Shown here: piece after piece, positions 1-6,796 of the stretch | How the letters are laid out: every line of letters begins with the position of its first letter | Numbering within the stretch: the stretch's first letter is position 1 | NCBI GenBank assembly: GCA_945870175.1 | Contig: CAMBRJ010000142.1 | Coordinates: forward strand, 1 to 7,332 | From: Gemmatimonas phototrophica | GTDB lineage: Bacteria; Gemmatimonadota; Gemmatimonadetes; Gemmatimonadales; Gemmatimonadaceae | Direction: 5' to 3' | DNA: 7,332 nucleotides | Notes under the pieces: generated by a model | Told to the model about the DNA's origin: nothing | The model's database searches: none | The model's input: only the letters and a program-made list of their open reading frames with translations | Program-made: the position numbers and the translations under genes

Positions 1-96
1 GCGCGGTTCACCTCTTCCCTGCCCCCTGAAACCCTCCCCCCTGCTCCCTAGGGAGTTTGCGTAGCCGTTTCCACTTTTGTTGCTATCCAATCGCCC
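1..96. other. Short non-coding stretch downstream of ilvD
   Basis: No credible gene is seen here. Positions 11-50 are strongly pyrimidine-rich on the + strand (runs of C with scattered T), and positions 57-117 are clearly richer in A+T than the rest of the window, extending into the last codons of ilvD. Positions 44-55 form a perfect 12-base palindrome, CTCCCTAGGGAG, followed by TTT on the + strand. As a hairpin it would have only a 4-bp stem around a CTAG loop, so it is a poor intrinsic terminator candidate. The stretch is probably the 3' flank of ilvD, and what lies to its left cannot be seen. Confidence 0.5.
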
Positions 97-1806
97 CTAA
101 CTGTCAAAATAATTGTGCGTCTCCGCCGCCCCGCCGGGATGCACCACCGCGCCGTAGCGCGCCGGGCTCACGGTTTGCGCGTAGCGCCAGATGGCACCAG
201 ACTGAAAGTCGTGACGACGTGGTGCCCATGCCGCGCGGCGTGCGGCGAGTTCCTCGTCGGATAGCCGCACCGACATCGTGCCGGCGTTCGCATCGATGTC
301 GATGATGTCGCCGTCGCGCAGCAGCCCGATCGGTCCACCGAGCGCCGCTTCCGGGCCCACGTGGCCGATGCACAGGCCGCGCGTGGCACCGCTGAATCGG
401 CCGTCGGTGATGAGCGCGACTTTGTCGCCCATGTCCTGCCCGTAAATCGCCGACGTCGTGGACAGCATCTCGCGCATGCCGGGACCGCCGCGCGGGCCTT
501 CATAGCGAATGATGAGCACGTCGCCGGCCTCGTAGCGGCGTTCGGTCACCGCGGCGAAAGCGTCTTCTTCACTGTCAAAGACGCGCGCCGGACCGGTGAA
601 CACCCGCGTCTGCAGCCCGGCCACCTTCACGATCGCGCCATCGGGGGCGAGGTTGCCGCGCATGCCCACCAGGCCGCCGGTCATCGAAATGGCGCGCGAC
701 ACTGGCATCACCACGTCCTGCCCCTCGGGCAGCACGACATCGGCCAGATTCTCGGCCAGCGTGCGCCCCGTGACCGTGATGCAATCGCCGTGCAGATAGC
801 CGCCGTCCAGCAGCGCCTTGAGAATGATCGACACACCGCCGATCTCGTGCACGTCTCTCGCGAGGTACTTGCCGCCCGGCTTGAGGTCGGCCAACAGCGG
901 CGTGCGCGCAAACACTTCGGCCACGTCGAACAGGTCGAACGCGATCCCGGCTTCGTGGGCGAGGGCCGGCAGGTGCAACGTGGCATTCGTGCTACCGCCG
1001 GTTGCCGCCACCACCGCCGCTGCATTCTCGAGGGACTTGCGCGTCACAATCTGGCGCGGACGTGGCCCGTCGCGCAGCAGGCGCATCACCGCTTCGCCGG
1101 CCCGTTCGGCGTAGATATCACGCGATTCGAGCACCGCCGGTGGGCTGGCCGAACCCGGCAGCGCGAGCCCGATCGCTTCCGACACGTACGCCATACTGTT
1201 GGCCGTGTACTGTCCGCCGCAGGAGCCGGCGCCGGGGCAGGCGACCTTCTCGAGTGCGGTGAGCTCCTCGAGCGTCATCTTGCCGGCGGAGTGTTTGCCC
1301 ACGCCCTCGAACACGTCGAGCACCGTGACATCACGCCCCTGATAGCGCCCCGGCATGATGGAGCCGCCGTACAGGAACACCGACGGCACATCGAGCCGCA
1401 CCATCGCCATCATGAGCCCGGGCAGGGCCTTGTCGCAGCCGCCGATGGCGACCAGCGCGTCGTACGTGTGCCCGCGCACCGTGAGTTCGACCGAGTCGGC
1501 GATCGTTTCGCGGCTCACCAGCGACGACTTCATGCCGGCGTGCCCCATCGCGATGCCGTCGGTCACGGTGATCGTGGTGAACTCGCGCGGCGTACCGCCG
1601 GCGGCCGTGACGCCGCGTTTGGCGGCGTCGGCCTGACGGCGCAACGAGATGTTGCACGGTGCCGCCTCGTTCCAGCTGGAAACGACGCCCACGATCGGCT
1701 GTGCGATTTGCGCTTCGTCGAGGCCCATCGCGTAGTAGTACGAGCGATGCGGTGCGCGCTCGGGGCCTACGGTCGTGTGGCGACTCGGGAGCTTCGACTT
1801 GTCCAT
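97..1806 (-). CDS. ilvD: Dihydroxy-acid dehydratase (IlvD)
   Basis: This 569-residue protein dehydrates 2,3-dihydroxy-isovalerate and 2,3-dihydroxy-3-methylvalerate to the 2-keto acids that precede valine, leucine and isoleucine. It is cytoplasmic and uses an Fe-S cluster and Mg2+. The length is normal for the IlvD/Edd family. Three cysteines sit where the [2Fe-2S] ligands are expected: Cys51 (AAPCNIS), Cys124 (GGCDKALPG) and Cys196 (GAGSCGGQYTANSM). Asp83 (TDG), Asp125 and Lys126 fit the Mg site, with Lys126 the residue that is carbamylated in characterised members. Glu446 (GMREM) and Ser472 (DGRFSGATRG) match the remaining metal-ligand and base positions. The three-Cys pattern favours the 2Fe-2S, IlvD-like branch, but sugar-acid dehydratases share this fold and are the main alternative. 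The start is an ATG at 1806 with no recognisable Shine-Dalgarno upstream, and the stop is TAG. The C-terminus ends in a short HPGGAAETHNY tail. The gene lies 56 bp downstream of tyrS on the same strand, so read-through from tyrS is plausible. No BCAA leader peptide or attenuator is visible in the gap. Confidence 0.96.
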   Translation of the reverse strand: MDKSKLPSRHTTVGPERAPHRSYYYAMGLDEAQIAQPIVGVVSSWNEAAPCNISLRRQADAAKRGVTAAGGTPREFTTITVTDGIAMGHAGMKSSLVSRETIADSVELTVRGHTYDALVAIGGCDKALPGLMMAMVRLDVPSVFLYGGSIMPGRYQGRDVTVLDVFEGVGKHSAGKMTLEELTALEKVACPGAGSCGGQYTANSMAYVSEAIGLALPGSASPPAVLESRDIYAERAGEAVMRLLRDGPRPRQIVTRKSLENAAAVVAATGGSTNATLHLPALAHEAGIAFDLFDVAEVFARTPLLADLKPGGKYLARDVHEIGGVSIILKALLDGGYLHGDCITVTGRTLAENLADVVLPEGQDVVMPVSRAISMTGGLVGMRGNLAPDGAIVKVAGLQTRVFTGPARVFDSEEDAFAAVTERRYEAGDVLIIRYEGPRGGPGMREMLSTTSAIYGQDMGDKVALITDGRFSGATRGLCIGHVGPEAALGGPIGLLRDGDIIDIDANAGTMSVRLSDEELAARRAAWAPRRHDFQSGAIWRYAQTVSPARYGAVVHPGGAAETHNYFDS

Positions 1807-1862
1807 GCGGTTGGGTACTCGGAGGGGTGAATATCTGCCGGAACGGAGCGTGTCGCGCGCGC

Positions 1863-3152
1863 TTACGGGACCTGCACCAGCCCGAACTCGCGCGCGCCCT
1901 TCTTGAGCAGCAGATGACGGCCGCGCAGCAAGCGGTCTTCACCGACGAGCCGATCGGCGGCCGACAGCTTCGTGCCGTTGATGCTGACGCCACCCTGTTC
2001 AAGCAGCCGCTTCGCGGCCCCGCGCGACGCGGCCAGGCCGAGTGCCGTCAGACACTCGTATACGTCGATCCCCTCGGAAAGCGCTGGACCGTCCGCCGAA
2101 GCCGCGTACGTCGCGAACGGAATCTCGAGGCGCAGCGCGTCGAGCGCCGCGTCGGACAACCCCTGCGGGTCGGCCTTTTCGAACAGCAGTGCCGACACTT
2201 CTTGCGCCACGCGCGCCGCCTCGGCTCCGTGCACGCGCGTGGTCACCTCGGTGGCCAGCGCGCGCTGTGCTTCGCGCCTTTCGGGCGTGGTGCGCACCGA
2301 CTGATCGAGCGCTTCGATGGTGTCGCGATCCAGCAGCGTGAAGAAGCGCAGGTAGCGCGACACGTCGCGGTCGTCGGCGCCGATCCAGAACTGATAGAAC
2401 TTGTACGGCGACGTACGCGCGGGATCGAGCCACACCGAACCGCCACCCGTGCTCTTGCCGAATTTCGTGCCGTCGGCGTTGGTGATCAGCGGGAAGGTGA
2501 GCGCGTTGGCGTCGCCATTGGTGGTGCGACGAATCAGTTCGAGCCCGGCGGTGATATTGCCCCACTGATCGCTGCCGCCGATCTGCAGCGTCACCCCCTC
2601 GCGTTGATGCAGCTCGAGGAAGTCGTGGGCCTGCAGCAGCATGTAGGAGAACTCGGTGAACGACAGCCCGGTCTCGAGCCGCGACTTCACGGAGTCCTTG
2701 GCCAGCATGTAGTTGATCGAGAAGTGCTTGCCGGTATCGCGTAGGAAGTCGAGCAGCGACAGCTTGGCGAGCCAATCGGCGTTGTTCAGCAGCTTGGCCG
2801 CGTTCGGTCCCTCGAAGTCCAGGAACTTGGCCAGCTGCTGCCGGATCGCGTCGGCGTTCTCGGCGATCGTGGCCATCGTCTGCAACGTGCGTTCGCTGCT
2901 CCGGCCGCTGGGGTCGCCGATCATGCCCGTGCCGCCGCCCACCAAGGCAATGGGACGGTGGCCGGCCCGTTGCAGGTGCACGAGTCCCATGACGGGGACG
3001 AGGTTGCCCACGTGCAGGCTCGACGCCGTGGGGTCGAACCCGCAGTAGCCGGTGACCTGCCCCGCCGCGAAGGCGGCCGGAAGGCCCTCGGTGTGCTGGA
3101 ACAGCAGCTCGCGCCAGGCGAGTTCGGAAATCGGGGCTGATGGCTCGGACAT
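1863..3152 (-). CDS. tyrS: Tyrosyl-tRNA synthetase (TyrRS)
   Basis: This class I aminoacyl-tRNA synthetase charges tRNA-Tyr with tyrosine using ATP, in the cytoplasm. Numbered from the ATG at 3152 it has 429 residues, close to the roughly 420 of typical bacterial TyrRS. The Rossmann catalytic domain carries the HIGH-type motif as HVGN (residues 47-50, in the context FDPTASSLHVGNLV) and the KMSKS-type loop as KFGKS (230-234). Tyrosine-pocket residues match those known from Geobacillus TyrRS: Tyr36 (YCGFDPT), Tyr170, Gln174 and Asp177 (SYMLLQAHD), and Gln196 (GGSDQWGN). The C-terminal part, from about 360 onward, is an S4-like RNA-binding domain (RLLEQGGVSINGTKL). The KFGKS loop and C-terminal S4 domain place it in the TyrS rather than the TyrZ-type group. 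An in-frame GTG at 3158 would add two residues. The ATG is preferred, but neither start has a good Shine-Dalgarno. The stop is TAA. It is divergent to the PBP1A gene. No T-box leader is visible. Confidence 0.97.
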   Translation of the reverse strand: MSEPSAPISELAWRELLFQHTEGLPAAFAAGQVTGYCGFDPTASSLHVGNLVPVMGLVHLQRAGHRPIALVGGGTGMIGDPSGRSSERTLQTMATIAENADAIRQQLAKFLDFEGPNAAKLLNNADWLAKLSLLDFLRDTGKHFSINYMLAKDSVKSRLETGLSFTEFSYMLLQAHDFLELHQREGVTLQIGGSDQWGNITAGLELIRRTTNGDANALTFPLITNADGTKFGKSTGGGSVWLDPARTSPYKFYQFWIGADDRDVSRYLRFFTLLDRDTIEALDQSVRTTPERREAQRALATEVTTRVHGAEAARVAQEVSALLFEKADPQGLSDAALDALRLEIPFATYAASADGPALSEGIDVYECLTALGLAASRGAAKRLLEQGGVSINGTKLSAADRLVGEDRLLRGRHLLLKKGAREFGLVQVP

Positions 3153-3220
3153 TCTCACAAGGTATCGCCGGTCCGGCTCTTGGCGCGCCCCCGCACGAGC
3201 GGGTAGCCTTCAGGCAACCT
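3153..3220. promoter_or_regulatory. Divergent tyrS / PBP1A intergenic region
   Basis: Both flanking genes are transcribed away from this stretch of about 68 bp, so it should hold both promoters and any shared control site. An 11-base inverted repeat, GCCGG-T-CCGGC, lies at 3167-3177. A second one, CCCGC-ACGA-GCGGG, lies at 3190-3203 and could form a 5-bp hairpin. On the + strand, TTGGCG (3180-3185) and TAGCCT (3204-3209), 18 bp apart, are a weak sigma70-like pair that would give a very short leader for the PBP gene. No convincing promoter hexamers are seen for tyrS. The promoter role is inferred from gene orientation. The specific sites are weak, and GC-rich inverted repeats of this size arise easily by chance. 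Confidence 0.4.
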
Positions 3221-5377
3221 ATGGCTCTCTCCTCCGTTCTCTCGCGGCGCCCGTGGCTGGGGTGGCTGCTCGTGGTTGGAATGTTCGGCGGCATGGTCGG
3301 TGCCGGCGGGCTGCTTGGCGCCTGGAGCGTCATCTGCCGCGATGGGCGCTGCCCGTCGATCGCCTCGCTCGAGCAGTATGTCCCCCGCCAGACCTCCAAA
3401 GTGTACGCCGCCGACGGCCGGTTCATCACGGAACTCGGGCTCGAGCGTCGCACCCTGGTGCGCTTGCAGGACATTCCCAAGCACGTGCGCGACGCGGTCG
3501 TCATCACCGAAGACCGCCGCTTCTATTCGCACTCGGGGATCGACTACTTCCGCGTGTTCGGTGCGCTCGCGCGCAATGTGAAAGCCGGCCGGTACGCGCA
3601 GGGCTTCTCCACGATCACGATGCAATTGGCCCGCAATGTCTTCTCCGATCGCATTTCGCGCGAGAAGACGCTGCTGCGCAAGATCAAGGAAGCCCGCGTG
3701 GCTCGCGCCATCGAACAGCGGTATCCCAAGGACAAGATCCTTGAGCTCTACCTGAATCAGGTGTACTTGGGGAACGGGGCGTACGGCGTCGAAACCGCGT
3801 CGCAGCGCTACTTCGGCAAGCCCGTGCGCGACGTGAGTGTGGCCGAAGCCGCCGTGCTGGCCGGATTGCTCAAAGGCCCCGAACGCTACAACCCGCGCCG
3901 CTTCGCCGATCGCGCCATTTTGCGTCGCAACACGGTGCTCGAACTCATGCGTCGCCAAGGGGCGATCACCGATGCCGACGCGTCGTTGGCCAAGGCGTAT
4001 CCGCTGCAGCTGGCCGAACGCACCGAGTCGGGCGACGTGGCGCCCTACTTTGTGGAGTGGGTGCGCCAGGAGCTCGAAGAGCACTTCGGCAAGGGACTCT
4101 ACGACGAAGGCTACAAGGTCTACACCTCGCTCGATGTCGACATGCAGGGGGCCGCCGAGCGTGCCCTGGAGAATCAGCTGCAGGCGATCGAAGCGGGACG
4201 GCATGGCAAGTACTCGCATCTGACCTACGAAGCGTACCTCGCGCGGTCGGCCGAGGGCGGCGAGCGCGGGGCGGCCAATTCACCGTATCTGCAAGGCGCG
4301 TTCGTGGCCGTCGATCCGCGCAGTGGCGCCGTGCGCGCCCTGGTGGGTGGCCGTGACTTCGGCGACTCCAAGTTCAATCGCGCCGTGCAGGCGCTGCGTC
4401 AGCCGGGGTCCACGTTCAAGCCGATTGTCTATGCCGCGGCCGTGCACGAGGGGTTCAGCCCCGCGCAGATCGTCGACGACTCGCCGATCTCGCTCGATCA
4501 GCTCAGCGGGGAAACGTGGACGCCGCAGAACTACGACATGAAGTTTCAGGGCAACATGCCCATGCGGAAAGCGCTGTATCAGTCACGCAATCTGGCGGCG
4601 ATCCGTACCGGCATGGCGGTGGGCGCCGGCAGCGTCATCTCCATGGCGAAACGGTTCGGGATCACGACGCCGATCCCACCGTATCCGTCGGTCTTCATCG
4701 GGTCGGCCGACGTCTATCCGGTGCAGATGATCGCCGCCTATTCGGTGTTCGCGAACCTCGGCCTGCGCACGACGCCGCACGCGATTCTCAAGGTGGAGAA
4801 CGCCGCAGGCAAAGTGGTGTGGCAGCCCACGACGGAGCGCGAAGCGGTGCTGTCGCCCGAAGAAGCCTGGCTGATGGTGAGCATGATGAAAGACGTCGTG
4901 GTGCGCGGTACGGGTGCGCGCGTCTGGAGCTCGGGATTCCGCGTGCCCGCTGGCGGCAAGACGGGCACCACGAACGACGGGGCCGACGTATGGTTCATCG
5001 GCTACACGGCGGATCTGGTGGCCGGCGTCTGGATGGGCTTCGACAAGCCGCAGAAAATCAAGGCCAATGCGCAGGGTGGTGAACTGGCGTCGCCGGCCTG
5101 GGCGTCGTTCATGACCGAGGTCTATCGCCGCAAGCCGCAGCCGCCCGATTGGCCCCGCCCCGATGGCGTGGTGGTGCGCGAAATCGATGCGCTCACCGGG
5201 CAGCTCGCGAACAGCAGCTGCATGACGGCGCTGACGACGGAATTCTTCGTGCAGGGTACCGAGCCGACCGGGACCTGCACCGATCCGGCGCCACGCACGC
5301 TGCTCTCGAGTGACAGTGTCGCCAGGCCGCGGGCCAAGGCCGACTCGACGAGCCCGTTCAAGATTCCGCCCGCGTGA
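3221..5377 (+). CDS. mrcA: Class A penicillin-binding protein, PBP1A family (bifunctional transglycosylase/transpeptidase)
   Basis: This enzyme polymerises lipid II into glycan strands and cross-links the peptides, on the outer face of the inner membrane. From the ATG at 3221 it has 718 residues. A single N-terminal membrane segment spans about residues 12-37, followed by Cys39 and Cys44. The GT51 domain shows all expected motifs: EDRRFYSH with catalytic Glu97, GFSTITMQ (128-135), RKIKE (153-157), KDKILELYLNQVYLGNGAYG (from 170) and RRN (235-237). The transpeptidase domain has STFK (Ser397 nucleophile, Lys400), SRN (455-457) and KTGTT (580-584). A short linker replaces the OB-like domain found in larger PBP1A proteins such as that of E. 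coli. The C-terminus has a Cys pair (Cys667, Cys686) around a GTEP motif. An upstream in-frame ATG at 3140 would add 27 residues but would overlap the start of divergent tyrS and put a non-signal-like stretch before the membrane segment, so 3221 is preferred. No clear Shine-Dalgarno is present. The stop overlaps the start of the amidohydrolase gene. The symbol is family-level. Confidence 0.95.
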   Translation: MALSSVLSRRPWLGWLLVVGMFGGMVGAGGLLGAWSVICRDGRCPSIASLEQYVPRQTSKVYAADGRFITELGLERRTLVRLQDIPKHVRDAVVITEDRRFYSHSGIDYFRVFGALARNVKAGRYAQGFSTITMQLARNVFSDRISREKTLLRKIKEARVARAIEQRYPKDKILELYLNQVYLGNGAYGVETASQRYFGKPVRDVSVAEAAVLAGLLKGPERYNPRRFADRAILRRNTVLELMRRQGAITDADASLAKAYPLQLAERTESGDVAPYFVEWVRQELEEHFGKGLYDEGYKVYTSLDVDMQGAAERALENQLQAIEAGRHGKYSHLTYEAYLARSAEGGERGAANSPYLQGAFVAVDPRSGAVRALVGGRDFGDSKFNRAVQALRQPGSTFKPIVYAAAVHEGFSPAQIVDDSPISLDQLSGETWTPQNYDMKFQGNMPMRKALYQSRNLAAIRTGMAVGAGSVISMAKRFGITTPIPPYPSVFIGSADVYPVQMIAAYSVFANLGLRTTPHAILKVENAAGKVVWQPTTEREAVLSPEEAWLMVSMMKDVVVRGTGARVWSSGFRVPAGGKTGTTNDGADVWFIGYTADLVAGVWMGFDKPQKIKANAQGGELASPAWASFMTEVYRRKPQPPDWPRPDGVVVREIDALTGQLANSSCMTALTTEFFVQGTEPTGTCTDPAPRTLLSSDSVARPRAKADSTSPFKIPPA

Positions 5378-6744
5378 GTGACCGTACGCTCTACACCGCG
5401 GACTGGGTGCTGCCGATCTCGTCGGCGCCGATTCGCCATGGTGCGGTGCTGGTGCAGGCGGGACGGATCGCGTTCGTGGGGGCGGCGAGTGCCGTGACGG
5501 TCACGCCGGGCGCCCTGCGCACCGTGACTCTGGGGAATGCGGTGCTCCTGCCGGGGCTCGTGAACGCGCATTCGCATCTCGAGCTCACCCTCCTCCGCGG
5601 CTTTCTCGAAGGACTCGATTTCCGCGACTGGCTGCGCACGCTTACTACGGTGCGCCGTGATCTCATGAGCGAGAGCGTGTTGCTCGATGCGTCGCGGGCC
5701 GGCATCCGGGAAGCGCTGCGCAACGGCATCACCTGTCTGGCCGACACCACCGATTCCGGCGCACCACTCACCGCGATGCGCGAGTACGGCGTGCGCGGTG
5801 TGGGGTATCTGGAAGTGTTTGGCCCGGATCCCGCGCAGTGCGACGCGTCGCTCGCGCAGCTCCAAGCCCGCGTGTTCGAGGCGCGCGCACAGGACACCGC
5901 CCTCGTGCGAGTGGGCGTGTCGCCACATGCGCCCTACTCGGTGTCGCGCGACCTGTTCGCCGCCACGGCCGCGTGGTCGCGCCGCGAGTCGCTGCCGATG
6001 GCGGTGCACGTGGCCGAGAGTCCGGCCGAGATGCTGTTTGTGCGCGACGGCACGGGACCATTCGCCGACCGGTTGCGGGCGCGCGCGATCGCGGTAGCGC
6101 CGCTGGCCGAGTCGCCGATCGCGCTGCTCGAGTCGGCCGGTGTCTTGGCGGCCCAGCCGCTCCTCATCCATGTGATCCAGGCGGACGACCGTGACCTGCG
6201 GCGCATCGCCGATGCCGGCGCGAGCATCGTCCACTGCCCGATCTCCAACGCGAAGCTTGGCCACGGCATCGCGCCGCTCGATCGCATGCTGGCCCACGGC
6301 ATCCGCACCGGCCTCGGCACCGACTCGGTGGCCAGCAACGATCGCATGGATCTGCTGGGCGAAGCGCGTCAGGCCACGCTCTTGGCGTCGCTGCGGGCGG
6401 GCACGCCCGACGCCCTCTCGGCCCACGAGTCGCTCGCACTGGCCACGCGGGGAGGAGCCGACGCGCTCGGGCTTGGATCGCGCATCGGAACGCTCGAGGT
6501 GGGCAAGGACGCCGATCTGGCGGCGTTCCCACTGACCCACGACGATGCGCAGCCGCTTTTCGATCCGGCGGTGGCGCTGGTGCACGCGCTGGCCGGCAAG
6601 GTGGAGGCGATGCTGGTGACGGTGCAGGGACACGAGCTGGTCGTGAATGGTGCCGTCTTGCAGCGCGATGAGACCCTCCCGTTACGTGTCGAGCGCTGGC
6701 GCGACCGCTTGCAGCAGTGGCGACAGGCTTCCACCGCAGAGTAA
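5374..6744 (+). CDS. Metal-dependent amidohydrolase, ATZ/TRZ (deaminase/chlorohydrolase) group
   Basis: This 456-residue amidohydrolase-superfamily enzyme probably deaminates or dechlorinates a purine-like or heterocyclic substrate in the cytoplasm. An N-terminal beta-sandwich segment (about 1-58) leads into a TIM barrel. The metal-site residues are His66 and His68 (NAHSHLE), His212 (VHVAES) and Asp317 (GLGTDSVASND). Glu215 and His266 (LLIHVIQ) match the catalytic acid and histidine of characterised MTA/SAH deaminases, and His185 (SPHAPYS) a substrate-site histidine. Residues about 370-425 return to the beta-sandwich (IGTLEVGKDADLAAF). The pattern HxH, H with E three residues later, H, D is that of the ATZ/TRZ group, which includes MTA/SAH deaminase, aminodeoxyfutalosine deaminase, guanine deaminase and TrzN. 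The sequence alone does not decide among these. The GTG start at 5374 overlaps the PBP1A stop (GTGA), there is no Shine-Dalgarno, and translational coupling is likely. No signal peptide is visible. The stop is TAA. Confidence 0.9.
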   Translation: MSDRTLYTADWVLPISSAPIRHGAVLVQAGRIAFVGAASAVTVTPGALRTVTLGNAVLLPGLVNAHSHLELTLLRGFLEGLDFRDWLRTLTTVRRDLMSESVLLDASRAGIREALRNGITCLADTTDSGAPLTAMREYGVRGVGYLEVFGPDPAQCDASLAQLQARVFEARAQDTALVRVGVSPHAPYSVSRDLFAATAAWSRRESLPMAVHVAESPAEMLFVRDGTGPFADRLRARAIAVAPLAESPIALLESAGVLAAQPLLIHVIQADDRDLRRIADAGASIVHCPISNAKLGHGIAPLDRMLAHGIRTGLGTDSVASNDRMDLLGEARQATLLASLRAGTPDALSAHESLALATRGGADALGLGSRIGTLEVGKDADLAAFPLTHDDAQPLFDPAVALVHALAGKVEAMLVTVQGHELVVNGAVLQRDETLPLRVERWRDRLQQWRQASTAE

Positions 6745-6784
6745 GCTTCGGGGAGCGGACCCATCGACCTTAACACCGTAGAGT

Positions 6785-6790
6785 GGAGGG
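6785..6790 (+). promoter_or_regulatory. Shine-Dalgarno site for the HNH gene
   Basis: GGAGGG ends 6 bases before the GTG at 6797, which is good spacing. This supports the GTG as the start of the HNH gene. It is the only strong Shine-Dalgarno site seen before any of the genes in this window. Confidence 0.75.
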
Positions 6791-6796
6791 TAGGGC

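Noticed and set aside
44..61. Palindrome followed by T residues as an intrinsic terminator
   Set aside because: The stem is only 4 bp around a CTAG loop and the T run is three bases. On the ilvD strand no U tract follows.
361..1830. 489-codon open frame on the + strand
   Set aside because: It is antisense to ilvD and rich in Arg, His, Ala and Gly with no recognisable domain. This is a typical GC-rich shadow frame of a gene with strong third-position GC.
1807..1862. BCAA leader peptide, attenuator or riboswitch before ilvD
   Set aside because: The 56-bp gap has no small frame with Leu/Ile/Val codon runs, no terminator hairpin with a T tract, and is too short for a known riboswitch.
1659..2744. 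361-codon open frame on the + strand
   Set aside because: It is antisense to the end of ilvD start region and tyrS, low-complexity in character (Arg/Gln/Val/Gly), and has no domain. It is a shadow of tyrS.
1999..3507. 502-codon open frame on the - strand, spanning tyrS and the PBP1A start
   Set aside because: It runs in another frame of tyrS and antisense to PBP1A. Its composition is arginine- and alanine-rich with no motif. Both real genes are unmistakable.
5122..6633. 503-codon open frame on the - strand across the PBP1A-amidohydrolase junction
   Set aside because: It is antisense to two well-supported genes and His/Arg-rich with no domain.
6745..6796. Promoter for the HNH gene (TTCGGG and TAACAC, 18 bp apart)
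   Set aside because: Both hexamers match consensus poorly. The gap is short enough for read-through from the amidohydrolase gene.
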